Assembly: GCF_000590885.1 (NCBI RefSeq)
Contig: NZ_JFHN01000012.1
Coordinates: 1 to 33,421 of the forward strand
Length of the DNA: 33,421 bases
Direction: 5' to 3'
Source: Erwinia mallotivora
GTDB lineage: Bacteria > Pseudomonadota > Gammaproteobacteria > Enterobacterales > Enterobacteriaceae
The translations under genes were made by a program, and so were the position numbers. How positions within the stretch are numbered: position 1 is the stretch's first letter; each line of letters begins with the position of its first letter. Positions 27,695-33,421 of this stretch are shown here, piece by piece. The notes under the pieces were generated by a model. The model saw only the letters and a program-made list of their open reading frames with translations, was not told where the DNA came from and did not search any database.

Positions 27695-27723
27695 CGCGGG
27701 CGACAAACGTTGTCAGCCCCGCG
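27695..27723 (+). other. GC-rich hairpin in the yciK leader
   Basis: The arms cgcggg (27695-27700) and cccgcg (27718-27723) close an inner stem gacaa / ttgtc with loop acg, with small bulges between. The structure ends about 18 nt before the ribosome site GAGGA (27741-27745). No T tract follows, so it is not a normal terminator. Confidence 0.4.
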
Positions 27724-27752
27724 CCAGTCTGTTCACTGCTGAGGACAATCCT

Positions 27753-28514
27753 GTGCATTATCTTCCAAAAAGCGATTTGCTGACCGATCGCATCATTCTG
27801 GTAACCGGAGCCAGTGAGGGTATTGGCCGTGAAGCAGCACTGACCTGTGCACGTTATGGTGCAAAAGTTCTGCTGCTTGGGCGTAACCCAGAAAAACTAC
27901 AGGGCGTTGTCGATGAGATTGCGGCACACAACCTGCCGGTAGCCCATAAATTTATTCTCGACCTGGAAACCGCTACGCCCGCAGATTGCCGGCAGCTGGC
28001 ATCAGAGATGGCGCAACAGGTTTCACGGCTGGATGGCGTACTACATAATGCCGGGCTGCTGGGTGATATAGCCCCTGTTGAACAGCAGGACCCACAGGTC
28101 TGGCAGCGGGTGATGAGGGTAAATGTTGATGCTGCCTTTTTTCTGACGCAGGCATTGCTGCCGCTGATGCTCAAATCGGCCTCGGCATCGCTGGTTTTTA
28201 CCACCTCAAGCGTTGGTCGTCAGGGACGTGCGGGATGGGGAGCTTATTCGGTTTCCAAGTTTGCGACTGAAGGCCTGATGCAGGTACTGGCGGATGAATA
28301 CGACAGCCAGTCACTCCGGGTCAATTGCATCAATCCCGGCGGAACAAGGACTAAAATGCGCGCCAGTGCCTTCCCCGGCGAAGATGCGGAAAAACTGAAA
28401 ACACCGGCGGATATCATGCCGCTTTACCTTTATCTGATGGGTGATGACAGTAAAGGAAAAACCGGAATAAGTTTTGATGCCCAGCCGGGTCGTAAACCCG
28501 GAGCCGCATCATAA
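27753..28514 (+). CDS. yciK: Short-chain dehydrogenase YciK
   Basis: This is a 253-residue SDR-family oxidoreductase (E. coli YciK 252). The cofactor motif TGASEGIG is at 18-25, NAG at 99-101, and the catalytic set is S152/S153, Y165 and K169 (YSVSK). No membrane segment or signal is seen; substrate is not known. The start is GTG at 27753 (match to E. coli MHYQPKQDLL; ribosome site GAGGA). The stop overlaps the btuR ATG by one base (TAATG), so the two are coupled. Confidence 0.95.
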   Translation: MHYLPKSDLLTDRIILVTGASEGIGREAALTCARYGAKVLLLGRNPEKLQGVVDEIAAHNLPVAHKFILDLETATPADCRQLASEMAQQVSRLDGVLHNAGLLGDIAPVEQQDPQVWQRVMRVNVDAAFFLTQALLPLMLKSASASLVFTTSSVGRQGRAGWGAYSVSKFATEGLMQVLADEYDSQSLRVNCINPGGTRTKMRASAFPGEDAEKLKTPADIMPLYLYLMGDDSKGKTGISFDAQPGRKPGAAS

Positions 28515-29104
28515 TGGCTGAAAATCGCCACCAGCAACGTCAGCAGCGGTTAAAAGAAAAAGTCGATGCCCGGGTAGCCGCAGCCACTGAAACACGCGGC
28601 ATCCTGATGATCTTTACCGGCAATGGCAAAGGTAAAACCACCGCTGCGTTTGGCACGGCTTTACGCGCATGCGGTCACAAAAAGCGGGTCGGGGTTGTTC
28701 AGTTTATTAAAGGCGAATGGCCGAATGGCGAGCGCAATGTGCTGGAACCTCTCGGCGTGGAATTTCAGGTTATGTCGACAGGGTTTACCTGGGATACGCA
28801 AAATAAAGAGACGGACACCGCCGCCTGCCTGACCGTCTGGCAGCAGGCAAAACGAATGCTGGAAGATCCCGCGCTGGATTTGGTCGTGCTGGATGAACTG
28901 ACGTATATGATTAACTTCAGTTACCTGCCGCTGACAGAAGTTATAGCCTCGCTGTCACTGCGCCCGGTCGGCCAGAACGTGATTATTACAGGTCGCGGGT
29001 GTCATCGGGAATTGCTTGAAATGGCCGATACCATAACCGAGATGCGGCCGGTTAAACACGCTTTCGATGCGGGTGTGCAGGCTCAGCAGGGGATTGACTG
29101 GTAA
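28514..29104 (+). CDS. btuR: Cob(I)alamin adenosyltransferase BtuR (CobA)
   Basis: BtuR adenosylates corrinoids to make the coenzyme form of vitamin B12. The protein has 196 residues, as in E. coli. The ATP-binding P-loop GNGKGKTT is at 36-43, followed by GTALRACGHKKRVGVVQFIKG. Other conserved stretches are FTWDTQNKETD, LVVLDELTYMINF and TGRGCHRELLEMADTITEM. It is translated together with yciK. A long hairpin follows the stop. Confidence 0.97.
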   Translation: MAENRHQQRQQRLKEKVDARVAAATETRGILMIFTGNGKGKTTAAFGTALRACGHKKRVGVVQFIKGEWPNGERNVLEPLGVEFQVMSTGFTWDTQNKETDTAACLTVWQQAKRMLEDPALDLVVLDELTYMINFSYLPLTEVIASLSLRPVGQNVIITGRGCHRELLEMADTITEMRPVKHAFDAGVQAQQGIDW

Positions 29105-29116
29105 GATTGCTCTTTG

Positions 29117-29152
29117 GCTTCAGAAGAGAGGTGTTGCTGTCTCTTCTGAAGC
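29117..29152. terminator. Long perfect hairpin between btuR and rluB
   Basis: A 13-bp perfect stem (gcttcagaagaga / tctcttctgaagc) with a 10-nt loop fills the gap between the convergent stops. It lacks a long T tract, but position and stability suggest a bidirectional terminator or mRNA 3'-end protection. Confidence 0.6.
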
Positions 29153-29160
29153 TCGCAGCA

Positions 29161-30027
29161 TTAGCGTTTGCCGGAAGGTCGACGACCGTTGCTCACCTGT
29201 GAGTGACGTTTAACCGCACGACGAATCTGGTTAGCCTTGGTGCGGCGACGATCTTTATCAACCGGCACTTTGCTGTTGGTTTCTGCTGGCAGACCGACCA
29301 GCTCGCGCAGGTAGTTGGTGGGGGTCAGATCCAGTTCCGTCCATCCCCCACGCGGCAATCCTTTTGGCAAATCGATGTCACCATAGCGGGTGCGGATCAG
29401 TCGACTGACCTGAACACCGACCGACTCCCACAGACGGCGTACCTCGCGGTTGCGCCCCTCAGTCAGCGTCACGGTGTACCACTGGTTGATCCCTTCCCCA
29501 CCGCTAAATTTCAAGGTTTTAAAAGCCGCAGGACCATCTTCCAGTTGTACCCCCCGGCTCAGCTGTTTGATTTTTTCATCATCAACCTGGCCAAACACCC
29601 GCACCGCGTATTCCCTTTCAACTTCCCGGCTGGGATGCATCAGGCGGTTCGCCAGTTCACCATCAGTGGTAAAGAGTAAAAGCCCGCAGGTGTTAACATC
29701 CAGTCGGCCAACCGCAATCCACCGCGCCCCGCGCAGTTTTGGCAGACGATCAAATACCGTAGGACGCCCTTCAGGATCATTACGGGTGCATAATTCGCCT
29801 TCAGGTTTGTAATAGGCCAGTACGCGGCAGATCTCTTCGGTTGACTCTGCGACGGAAACGAGATGACCGTCGATGCGGATTTTAAGTGCTTTACTGGATT
29901 CAACCCGATCGCCCAGCGTTGCCAGCTTGCCATCCACGCTGACGCGACCTGCTGAAATCATGGTTTCGATCTCGCGGCGTGAACCGTGCCCGGCACGAGC
30001 CAGGACTTTCTGTAATTTTTCGCTCAT
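29161..30027 (-). CDS. rluB: 23S rRNA pseudouridine(2605) synthase RluB
   Basis: RluB makes pseudouridine 2605 in 23S rRNA. The protein has 288 residues (E. coli 291) and matches it over the whole length. An S4 RNA-binding domain (about 1-60) is followed by the RsuA-type catalytic domain with the aspartate D110 in [17 protein letters not shown] and a basic C-terminal tail. GAGGTAG precedes the ATG. Its upstream side is the junction with the integrase element, 98 bp away; in E. coli yciO lies there. Confidence 0.97.
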   Translation of the reverse strand: MSEKLQKVLARAGHGSRREIETMISAGRVSVDGKLATLGDRVESSKALKIRIDGHLVSVAESTEEICRVLAYYKPEGELCTRNDPEGRPTVFDRLPKLRGARWIAVGRLDVNTCGLLLFTTDGELANRLMHPSREVEREYAVRVFGQVDDEKIKQLSRGVQLEDGPAAFKTLKFSGGEGINQWYTVTLTEGRNREVRRLWESVGVQVSRLIRTRYGDIDLPKGLPRGGWTELDLTPTNYLRELVGLPAETNSKVPVDKDRRRTKANQIRRAVKRHSQVSNGRRPSGKR

Positions 30028-30125
30028 GGAACTACCTCGTTGTCGCCTTCCCAGGCGTCAGATATACTTTAAAAAACATAGAGATATAGAGAAACCACTC
30101 TAACTCTCTGATATGTAACTAATTC

Positions 30126-31790
30126 ATGGCACATAACATGGCAAACAAGTTGTCACACAAACTGTCACACACTATGATACGTGGTCGCACATATTACACT
30201 AATTTTAGGCTAAATGATTCAAGTAGTTTAGTTCGTATCTCTCTGGGAACTGACAGCTATAAACAAGCCGAAATCCTAATGAATCAGGTTCGCCCGTTTA
30301 TCCCTCTGGTCCAGAATGGGACAATGCAGATTGCCGAGTTTAAATCTCGTCTCAAAGGGTTTCGTGCCGCAACGAAAAAGGATTTTGACGAGTATCTATT
30401 GAACTGGCTTCAAAGTGGTTTAGATGAGGCCAAACGCTTACCTGAATTAGGCCGATATCAAAAATTGATGACGGATTCCCCTATTTCTCCTCAAGTCAGT
30501 GCAGAGCAAGCCAGGGGCTATTCAGATTATTATTTGGGAAATATGTATAACGGCAACGATATGTCAGCCCGGATGATGATTGCCGCGCTTAAAATGAAAA
30601 AATTAGAAGTAAAAGAAGCCGATATTGAGCAGGTTTACCAAGCGGCAAATCAGATAGATGTGAATCAGGCGATGATGTCACAGGCTTATGAGGCTTTTTA
30701 TTCAGGTGATTTACTCAAGTATCAGCAACTCATTGATTCGATGACGTCTTCTTTGCAAAAAGCCACATCTGTTACTACTCAGCTTCCAGAAGATATCCGT
30801 GAACAGATTCCGAAAAGTTTAGCTCCAAGTTTATTGGAGTGTTGGAACAACTATACAAACGATAAGGGAAAAAACTGGCGTAAATCTATAGCCAGTGAAA
30901 ACCAGCGTTTTTTTGATGTGCTTTGCCATGTTGTTGGTGATATCCCAGTTGACCAGATAACCAAACAACTCATTAGGGAATCTTTAAAGGTTGCGGAGAA
31001 TCTCCCAACACGCATAAAGCTACCCTATTCAAGAATGAGCCTTGCAGAATGTATTGAATATGATGTGCCAGAAGATGACTTAATTACCTCTGAGCACGTC
31101 CACAAGCACCTTAAGCTGTGGCGGTCTCTTCTGAAAACATACCTGGTTGATCGGTGCGACATTCTGACCAAATCTCCGACAGATGGGATCACTTATGAGG
31201 TCAAGCCTAATAGAGGGGGAAACTACACCACCAGCGAATTGAGCCGGATTAAAGATTATCTTTTCTCATTGCCTGATAACAATTATCGGAAATGGTATTT
31301 TCTTACACTGGTTTACACTGGCGCTCGCCGTGGTGAGATTGCAGAGATTAGGAAGCATCATATCAGGAAAGACGATGAAACCGGGCGATGGTACATTTTC
31401 ATTGAAAGTGGCAAAACTGAACACGCCATGAGAAAAGTTCCACTTCACAGGGCGATAGAGCCGGGCCTACTGGCTCATGTGGAGGGCCTGAAAGATTCGG
31501 ATCTTGTTTTCAGCACCCTTCCTAATTACACGATCATAACTTCGGATTGGATAGTGCTGATGAGGGCTGTTGATGTGGCAGATTATAATGAGTATGGATT
31601 AAAGCGCCGAGTGCATTCTCTACGCCATACGTTTATAAGTGGTGCTATAGCTGCCGGGTGTAGTTCTGCACTGGTGCAGTTTGTTGTTGGTCACAGCAGG
31701 ACACAATCACTCGGCATCACGGCAAGATACACCCACACTCCCCCGCTGAAAGATTTGCTTCCAGCCGTGGATTTGGCAAATCAAAAATAA
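30126..31790 (+). CDS. Tyrosine recombinase / integrase
   Basis: This is a 554-residue site-specific integrase. The C-terminal catalytic domain is complete: R401 (TGARRGEIAEI), H497-x-x-R500 (HSLRHT), H523 (VGHS) and the nucleophile Y535 (ARYTH). A core-binding region (about 240-350) and an unusually long N-terminal half precede it; about residues 100-240 are helical and of unknown role. The N-terminus has an internal SHKLSHTMIRGRTYYTNFRLN stretch, like the arm-binding strand of many phage-type integrases. No clear ribosome site precedes the ATG at 30126; ATG at 30138 or 30174 are alternatives. The gene sits next to rluB with no tRNA nearby. The enzyme looks intact and could still be active. 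Confidence 0.92.
   Translation: MAHNMANKLSHKLSHTMIRGRTYYTNFRLNDSSSLVRISLGTDSYKQAEILMNQVRPFIPLVQNGTMQIAEFKSRLKGFRAATKKDFDEYLLNWLQSGLDEAKRLPELGRYQKLMTDSPISPQVSAEQARGYSDYYLGNMYNGNDMSARMMIAALKMKKLEVKEADIEQVYQAANQIDVNQAMMSQAYEAFYSGDLLKYQQLIDSMTSSLQKATSVTTQLPEDIREQIPKSLAPSLLECWNNYTNDKGKNWRKSIASENQRFFDVLCHVVGDIPVDQITKQLIRESLKVAENLPTRIKLPYSRMSLAECIEYDVPEDDLITSEHVHKHLKLWRSLLKTYLVDRCDILTKSPTDGITYEVKPNRGGNYTTSELSRIKDYLFSLPDNNYRKWYFLTLVYTGARRGEIAEIRKHHIRKDDETGRWYIFIESGKTEHAMRKVPLHRAIEPGLLAHVEGLKDSDLVFSTLPNYTIITSDWIVLMRAVDVADYNEYGLKRRVHSLRHTFISGAIAAGCSSALVQFVVGHSRTQSLGITARYTHTPPLKDLLPAVDLANQK
30151..30171. repeat. Tandem TGTCACACA repeats at the integrase 5' end
   Basis: The 9-mer tgtcacaca occurs at 30151-30159 and 30163-30171, 12 bp apart. 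Short direct repeats next to an integrase gene often are arm-type integrase or excisionase sites. They overlap the first codons if translation starts at 30126. Confidence 0.4.
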
Positions 31791-31861
31791 TTTATTTAGT
31801 CTGATTGTTGATGAAGTCGCTCCGCTTGTTGTTAGTACCACCAACGGAGTTATGGCTTCTA

Positions 31862-31889
31862 TTGTCTTTTTGTAATGAGGCTTTATGAT
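31862..31889 (+). promoter_or_regulatory. Candidate promoter of the toxin-immunity unit
   Basis: TTGTCT (31862-31867) and TATGAT (31884-31889) are 16 bp apart and lie 44 bp before the toxin GTG. The -10 matches at five of six positions. Confidence 0.45.
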
Positions 31890-31933
31890 AAACTATCTCT
31901 ATCTTTAGGCTGTGCAAATGTGAAGGAGCCAAA

Positions 31934-32461
31934 GTGGCATTAAAAGGAAAGTTTACTGTTAATGATGCAGACTACTCGCCTCTGCTCATATACGGCATAG
32001 GAACGTTTATGGCGTTCTCTGGCAATGGTGAATACCGCAACCGTTCAGGATGTATTGCAATTCCCGATAATGGACCAATCCCTGACGGGGTATATCACAT
32101 CGTAAAACGCCCAACTGGTGGTTTTAAAGGCATTGTTAGAACAGATTTGCATGACTTCTACTCATGGCCAACCTCTACACCTGTTATCAAGTATGAATGG
32201 TTTGCACTTTATCGTGACGATGGAAAGATAGACGATCATACTTGGATAAATAACGTAGAAAGGGGGAATTTTCGTCTTCACCCTCGCGGCCCTCTTGGAA
32301 TCTCTTTAGGCTGCATTACCCTCCAACACAGAACAGATTTCATAGCTATACGGCAAGCATTGCTCTCTACACCACAAGTGAAATTACGTAATGGGCTTAT
32401 GTCGTTTGGAACAATTGAGGTGGTTTTAAATGGAAGCAAAACGTGTCCCAACGGGGTTTAG
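31934..32461 (+). CDS. Tlde1-like (DUF2778) L,D-transpeptidase-fold toxin
   Basis: This 175-residue protein has the Tlde1/DUF2778 signatures. There is an AFSGNGEYRNRSGC stretch (27-40), the GPIPDGVYHIV stretch (47-57), and the catalytic motif FRLHPRGPLGISLGCITL with H116 and C127. Tlde1 effectors of type VI secretion cut or exchange peptidoglycan tetrapeptides in the periplasm of target cells. There is no signal peptide, so delivery needs a secretion machine, such as a T6SS encoded elsewhere. The start is GTG at 31934 with GAAGGAG 5 nt upstream. The immunity candidate overlaps the 3' end by 32 bp. The AT-rich DNA differs from the core genes. Alternative: an orphan L,D-transpeptidase-like enzyme of the host element. 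Confidence 0.8.
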   Translation: MALKGKFTVNDADYSPLLIYGIGTFMAFSGNGEYRNRSGCIAIPDNGPIPDGVYHIVKRPTGGFKGIVRTDLHDFYSWPTSTPVIKYEWFALYRDDGKIDDHTWINNVERGNFRLHPRGPLGISLGCITLQHRTDFIAIRQALLSTPQVKLRNGLMSFGTIEVVLNGSKTCPNGV

Positions 32462-32693
32462 AATACTGATAGGTGTGGCTATTTTTGTTATTACCTTCTT
32501 GATAGCCAGACCTTCAGACCCATCAACACAAGGCCAACAAAATTTCTGGATATTCTTGGCAAGAATTTTTGGTCAGCGTGACATTGAAGGCTTTGTAGGA
32601 ATTGGGTTGTTAGTGATTTGCACCATAGTAACTATAATTGGTTATCAGGTGATAGTAAGAGCTATTGAGAAGAAACTTAACGCTACTGAATGA
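32430..32693 (+). CDS. Two-helix membrane protein, probable immunity protein of the Tlde1-like toxin
   Basis: This is an 87-residue protein with transmembrane helices at about 11-26 and 55-77. Basic residues flank both ends (K4, R5, R11; R79, K82, K83), so the about 28-residue loop between the helices should face the periplasm, where a Tlde1 toxin would act. It overlaps the toxin gene by 32 bp and has its own ribosome site (GAGGTGG, 32417-32423). This is the usual layout of an effector-immunity pair. I recognise no family, and immunity is inferred from context. Confidence 0.65.
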   Translation: MEAKRVPTGFRILIGVAIFVITFLIARPSDPSTQGQQNFWIFLARIFGQRDIEGFVGIGLLVICTIVTIIGYQVIVRAIEKKLNATE

Positions 32694-32716
32694 ATCTCAC
32701 AGGGGAGAAATGAACT

Positions 32717-32998
32717 ATGGATATGTTTAAAAAGATAAAAATCAAGTACCATATTAATGGTGAGGAAATCACAGATACTATAACTCCATATGATCACAAC
32801 AAATACGATCAAGTCATAGAGTTTCTTGTCCAAAAATATGTACCAACAAAATTAATTGAGTCACAGCTCCGTCAAGGAGAAAGAAATCAGATTAGTAAAC
32901 GAAATCTGATAGAGAATGGTATCAGTGAGGTTTCTTATTATGAGGATGAGGATGATGTTTGGGTGGGTATTCCAGACCTTAACTTAAAAAAGGTTTAG
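32717..32998 (+). CDS. Unknown 93-residue protein in the toxin cluster
   Basis: This is a soluble protein with a very good ribosome site (AGGGGAGA, 32701-32708), 23 bp after the immunity candidate and probably in the same transcript. The N-terminal half is basic with beta strands (FKKIKIKYHINGEEITDTI), then a helix, and an acidic C-terminal stretch (YYEDEDDVWVGIPDLNLKK). There is no signal or membrane segment and no family I know. A second immunity protein, an adaptor, or an unrelated cargo gene are all possible. Confidence 0.6.
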   Translation: MDMFKKIKIKYHINGEEITDTITPYDHNKYDQVIEFLVQKYVPTKLIESQLRQGERNQISKRNLIENGISEVSYYEDEDDVWVGIPDLNLKKV

Positions 32999-33085
32999 TT
33001 CGCGGTATCAAAAGACATAGCTGATTTGCAACTCTGGCTCACGGGAACTTCAATAGTACGAGTGATGTGTATTAGCTCAGACCTG

Positions 33086-33421
33086 ATCTGACAGTTACCG
33101 GTTATTTATACAGGTGTCTGTCAGATTACATCTGGCTTAAGTTTTTCTCAGCCCAGATGTGTTTTCCATCAAGTAACGTTTCCATTGGCGTCCGGCCACA
33201 GCACATTTTCCCCTGATGGGTTCGTTCATTATTATAGTGAACCAGCCATTCATCAAGATCCGACTGTAATGTATCGAGTTCGCCATACAGTTTTTTGCGG
33301 AATGCTACCTGATAAAACTCCTGCAATATCGTCCTGTGGAACCGTTCGCAGATGCCGTTCGTCTGCGGCGACATCGCTTTGGTCTTCGTGTGGTCGATAT
33401 CATTTATTGCCAGATAAAGCT
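33086..33421 (-). mobile_element. IS481-family insertion sequence, right-hand part cut by the window
   Basis: The transposase 3' end is followed by a 9-bp inverted repeat (atctgacag 33086-33094, ctgtcagat 33118-33126) that overlaps the stop codon. The true IS end should be close to 33086 or slightly left of it, but I cannot fix it without the other end. Confidence 0.6.
33126..33421 (-). CDS. IS481-family transposase, C-terminal part
   Basis: The frame is open to the window edge on the right, so only the last 98 or so residues are seen. They read ...LAINDIDHTKTKAMSPQTNG, then ICERFHRTILQEFYQVAFRK. This is the end of the rve/DDE integrase core, with the third catalytic acid in NGICERFH. The WLVHYNNERTHQGK and GRTPMETLLDGK stretches are typical of IS481 (and IS3-like) transposases. 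The apparent ATG at 33374 is internal. The element may be complete beyond the edge. Confidence 0.85.
   Translation of the reverse strand, partial: LYLAINDIDHTKTKAMSPQTNGICERFHRTILQEFYQVAFRKKLYGELDTLQSDLDEWLVHYNNERTHQGKMCCGRTPMETLLDGKHIWAEKNLSQM

Larger units (their letters stand above)
30100..33421. mobile_element. Integrative island next to rluB (right part outside the window)
   Basis: A tyrosine recombinase reading away from rluB, an AT-rich cargo (toxin, immunity protein, unknown protein) and an IS481-type transposase replace the yciO side of rluB expected from E. coli. The attachment site must lie in the 98-bp rluB upstream stretch or in the rluB 5' end, as no tRNA is present. The other end is not in the window, so the size is unknown and the left limit is approximate. 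Confidence 0.6.

Overview
The window looks like chromosomal DNA of an enterobacterium. I infer Erwiniaceae (Erwinia/Pantoea-like): most proteins align closely from memory with E. coli K-12 counterparts (ZntB, MppA, LdhA, LapAB, RibA, AcnA, CysB, TopA, SohB, YciK, BtuR, RluB), and the gene order follows the E. coli ttcA/zntB, mppA, ydbH-ldhA and rluB-to-yciH blocks, but with joins and gaps that E. coli lacks. The genus is an inference; no rRNA or other decisive marker is present.

Layout. (1) 1-3300: an orphan cysteine-free protein faces ttcA; a 51-residue proline-rich protein lies between ttcA and zntB. (2) 3400-5600: an AT-rich accessory insertion with a truncated serine resolvase, a 69-bp concentric dyad that resembles a res site, and a 491-residue protein that I read as a divergent nitrilase-superfamily (carbon-nitrogen hydrolase) enzyme with an extra N-terminal region. 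(3) 5600-12600: a small lipoprotein, mppA, the ydbH-ynbE-ydbL operon (lipid transport between membranes), divergent ldhA, and a YdbJ-like lipoprotein. (4) 12900-23000: a small ABM-domain monooxygenase, then pyrF-yciH, lapA-lapB, pgpB, ribA, acnA, the tiny ymiA-yciX pair and cysB. (5) 23200-30030: topA, yciN, sohB, yciK-btuR, rluB. (6) 30126 to the right edge: an integrative element placed just upstream of rluB. It carries a tyrosine recombinase, a Tlde1-like (DUF2778) peptidoglycan-targeting toxin, an overlapping two-helix membrane protein that is probably its immunity partner, an unknown 93-residue protein, and an IS481-family transposase cut by the window edge.

The core genes cover envelope homeostasis (LapA/LapB control of LPS, PgpB, YdbH/YnbE/YdbL, MppA, ZntB), nucleotide and cofactor metabolism (PyrF, RibA, BtuR), RNA modification (TtcA, RluB), fermentation and the TCA cycle (LdhA, AcnA), sulfur control (CysB) and DNA topology (TopA). 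The most novel material is the nitrilase-like orphan beside the resolvase remnant and the toxin/immunity cargo of the integrase island. Several intergenic dyads (cysB promoter, ymiA upstream region, yciK leader) are candidate regulatory elements.
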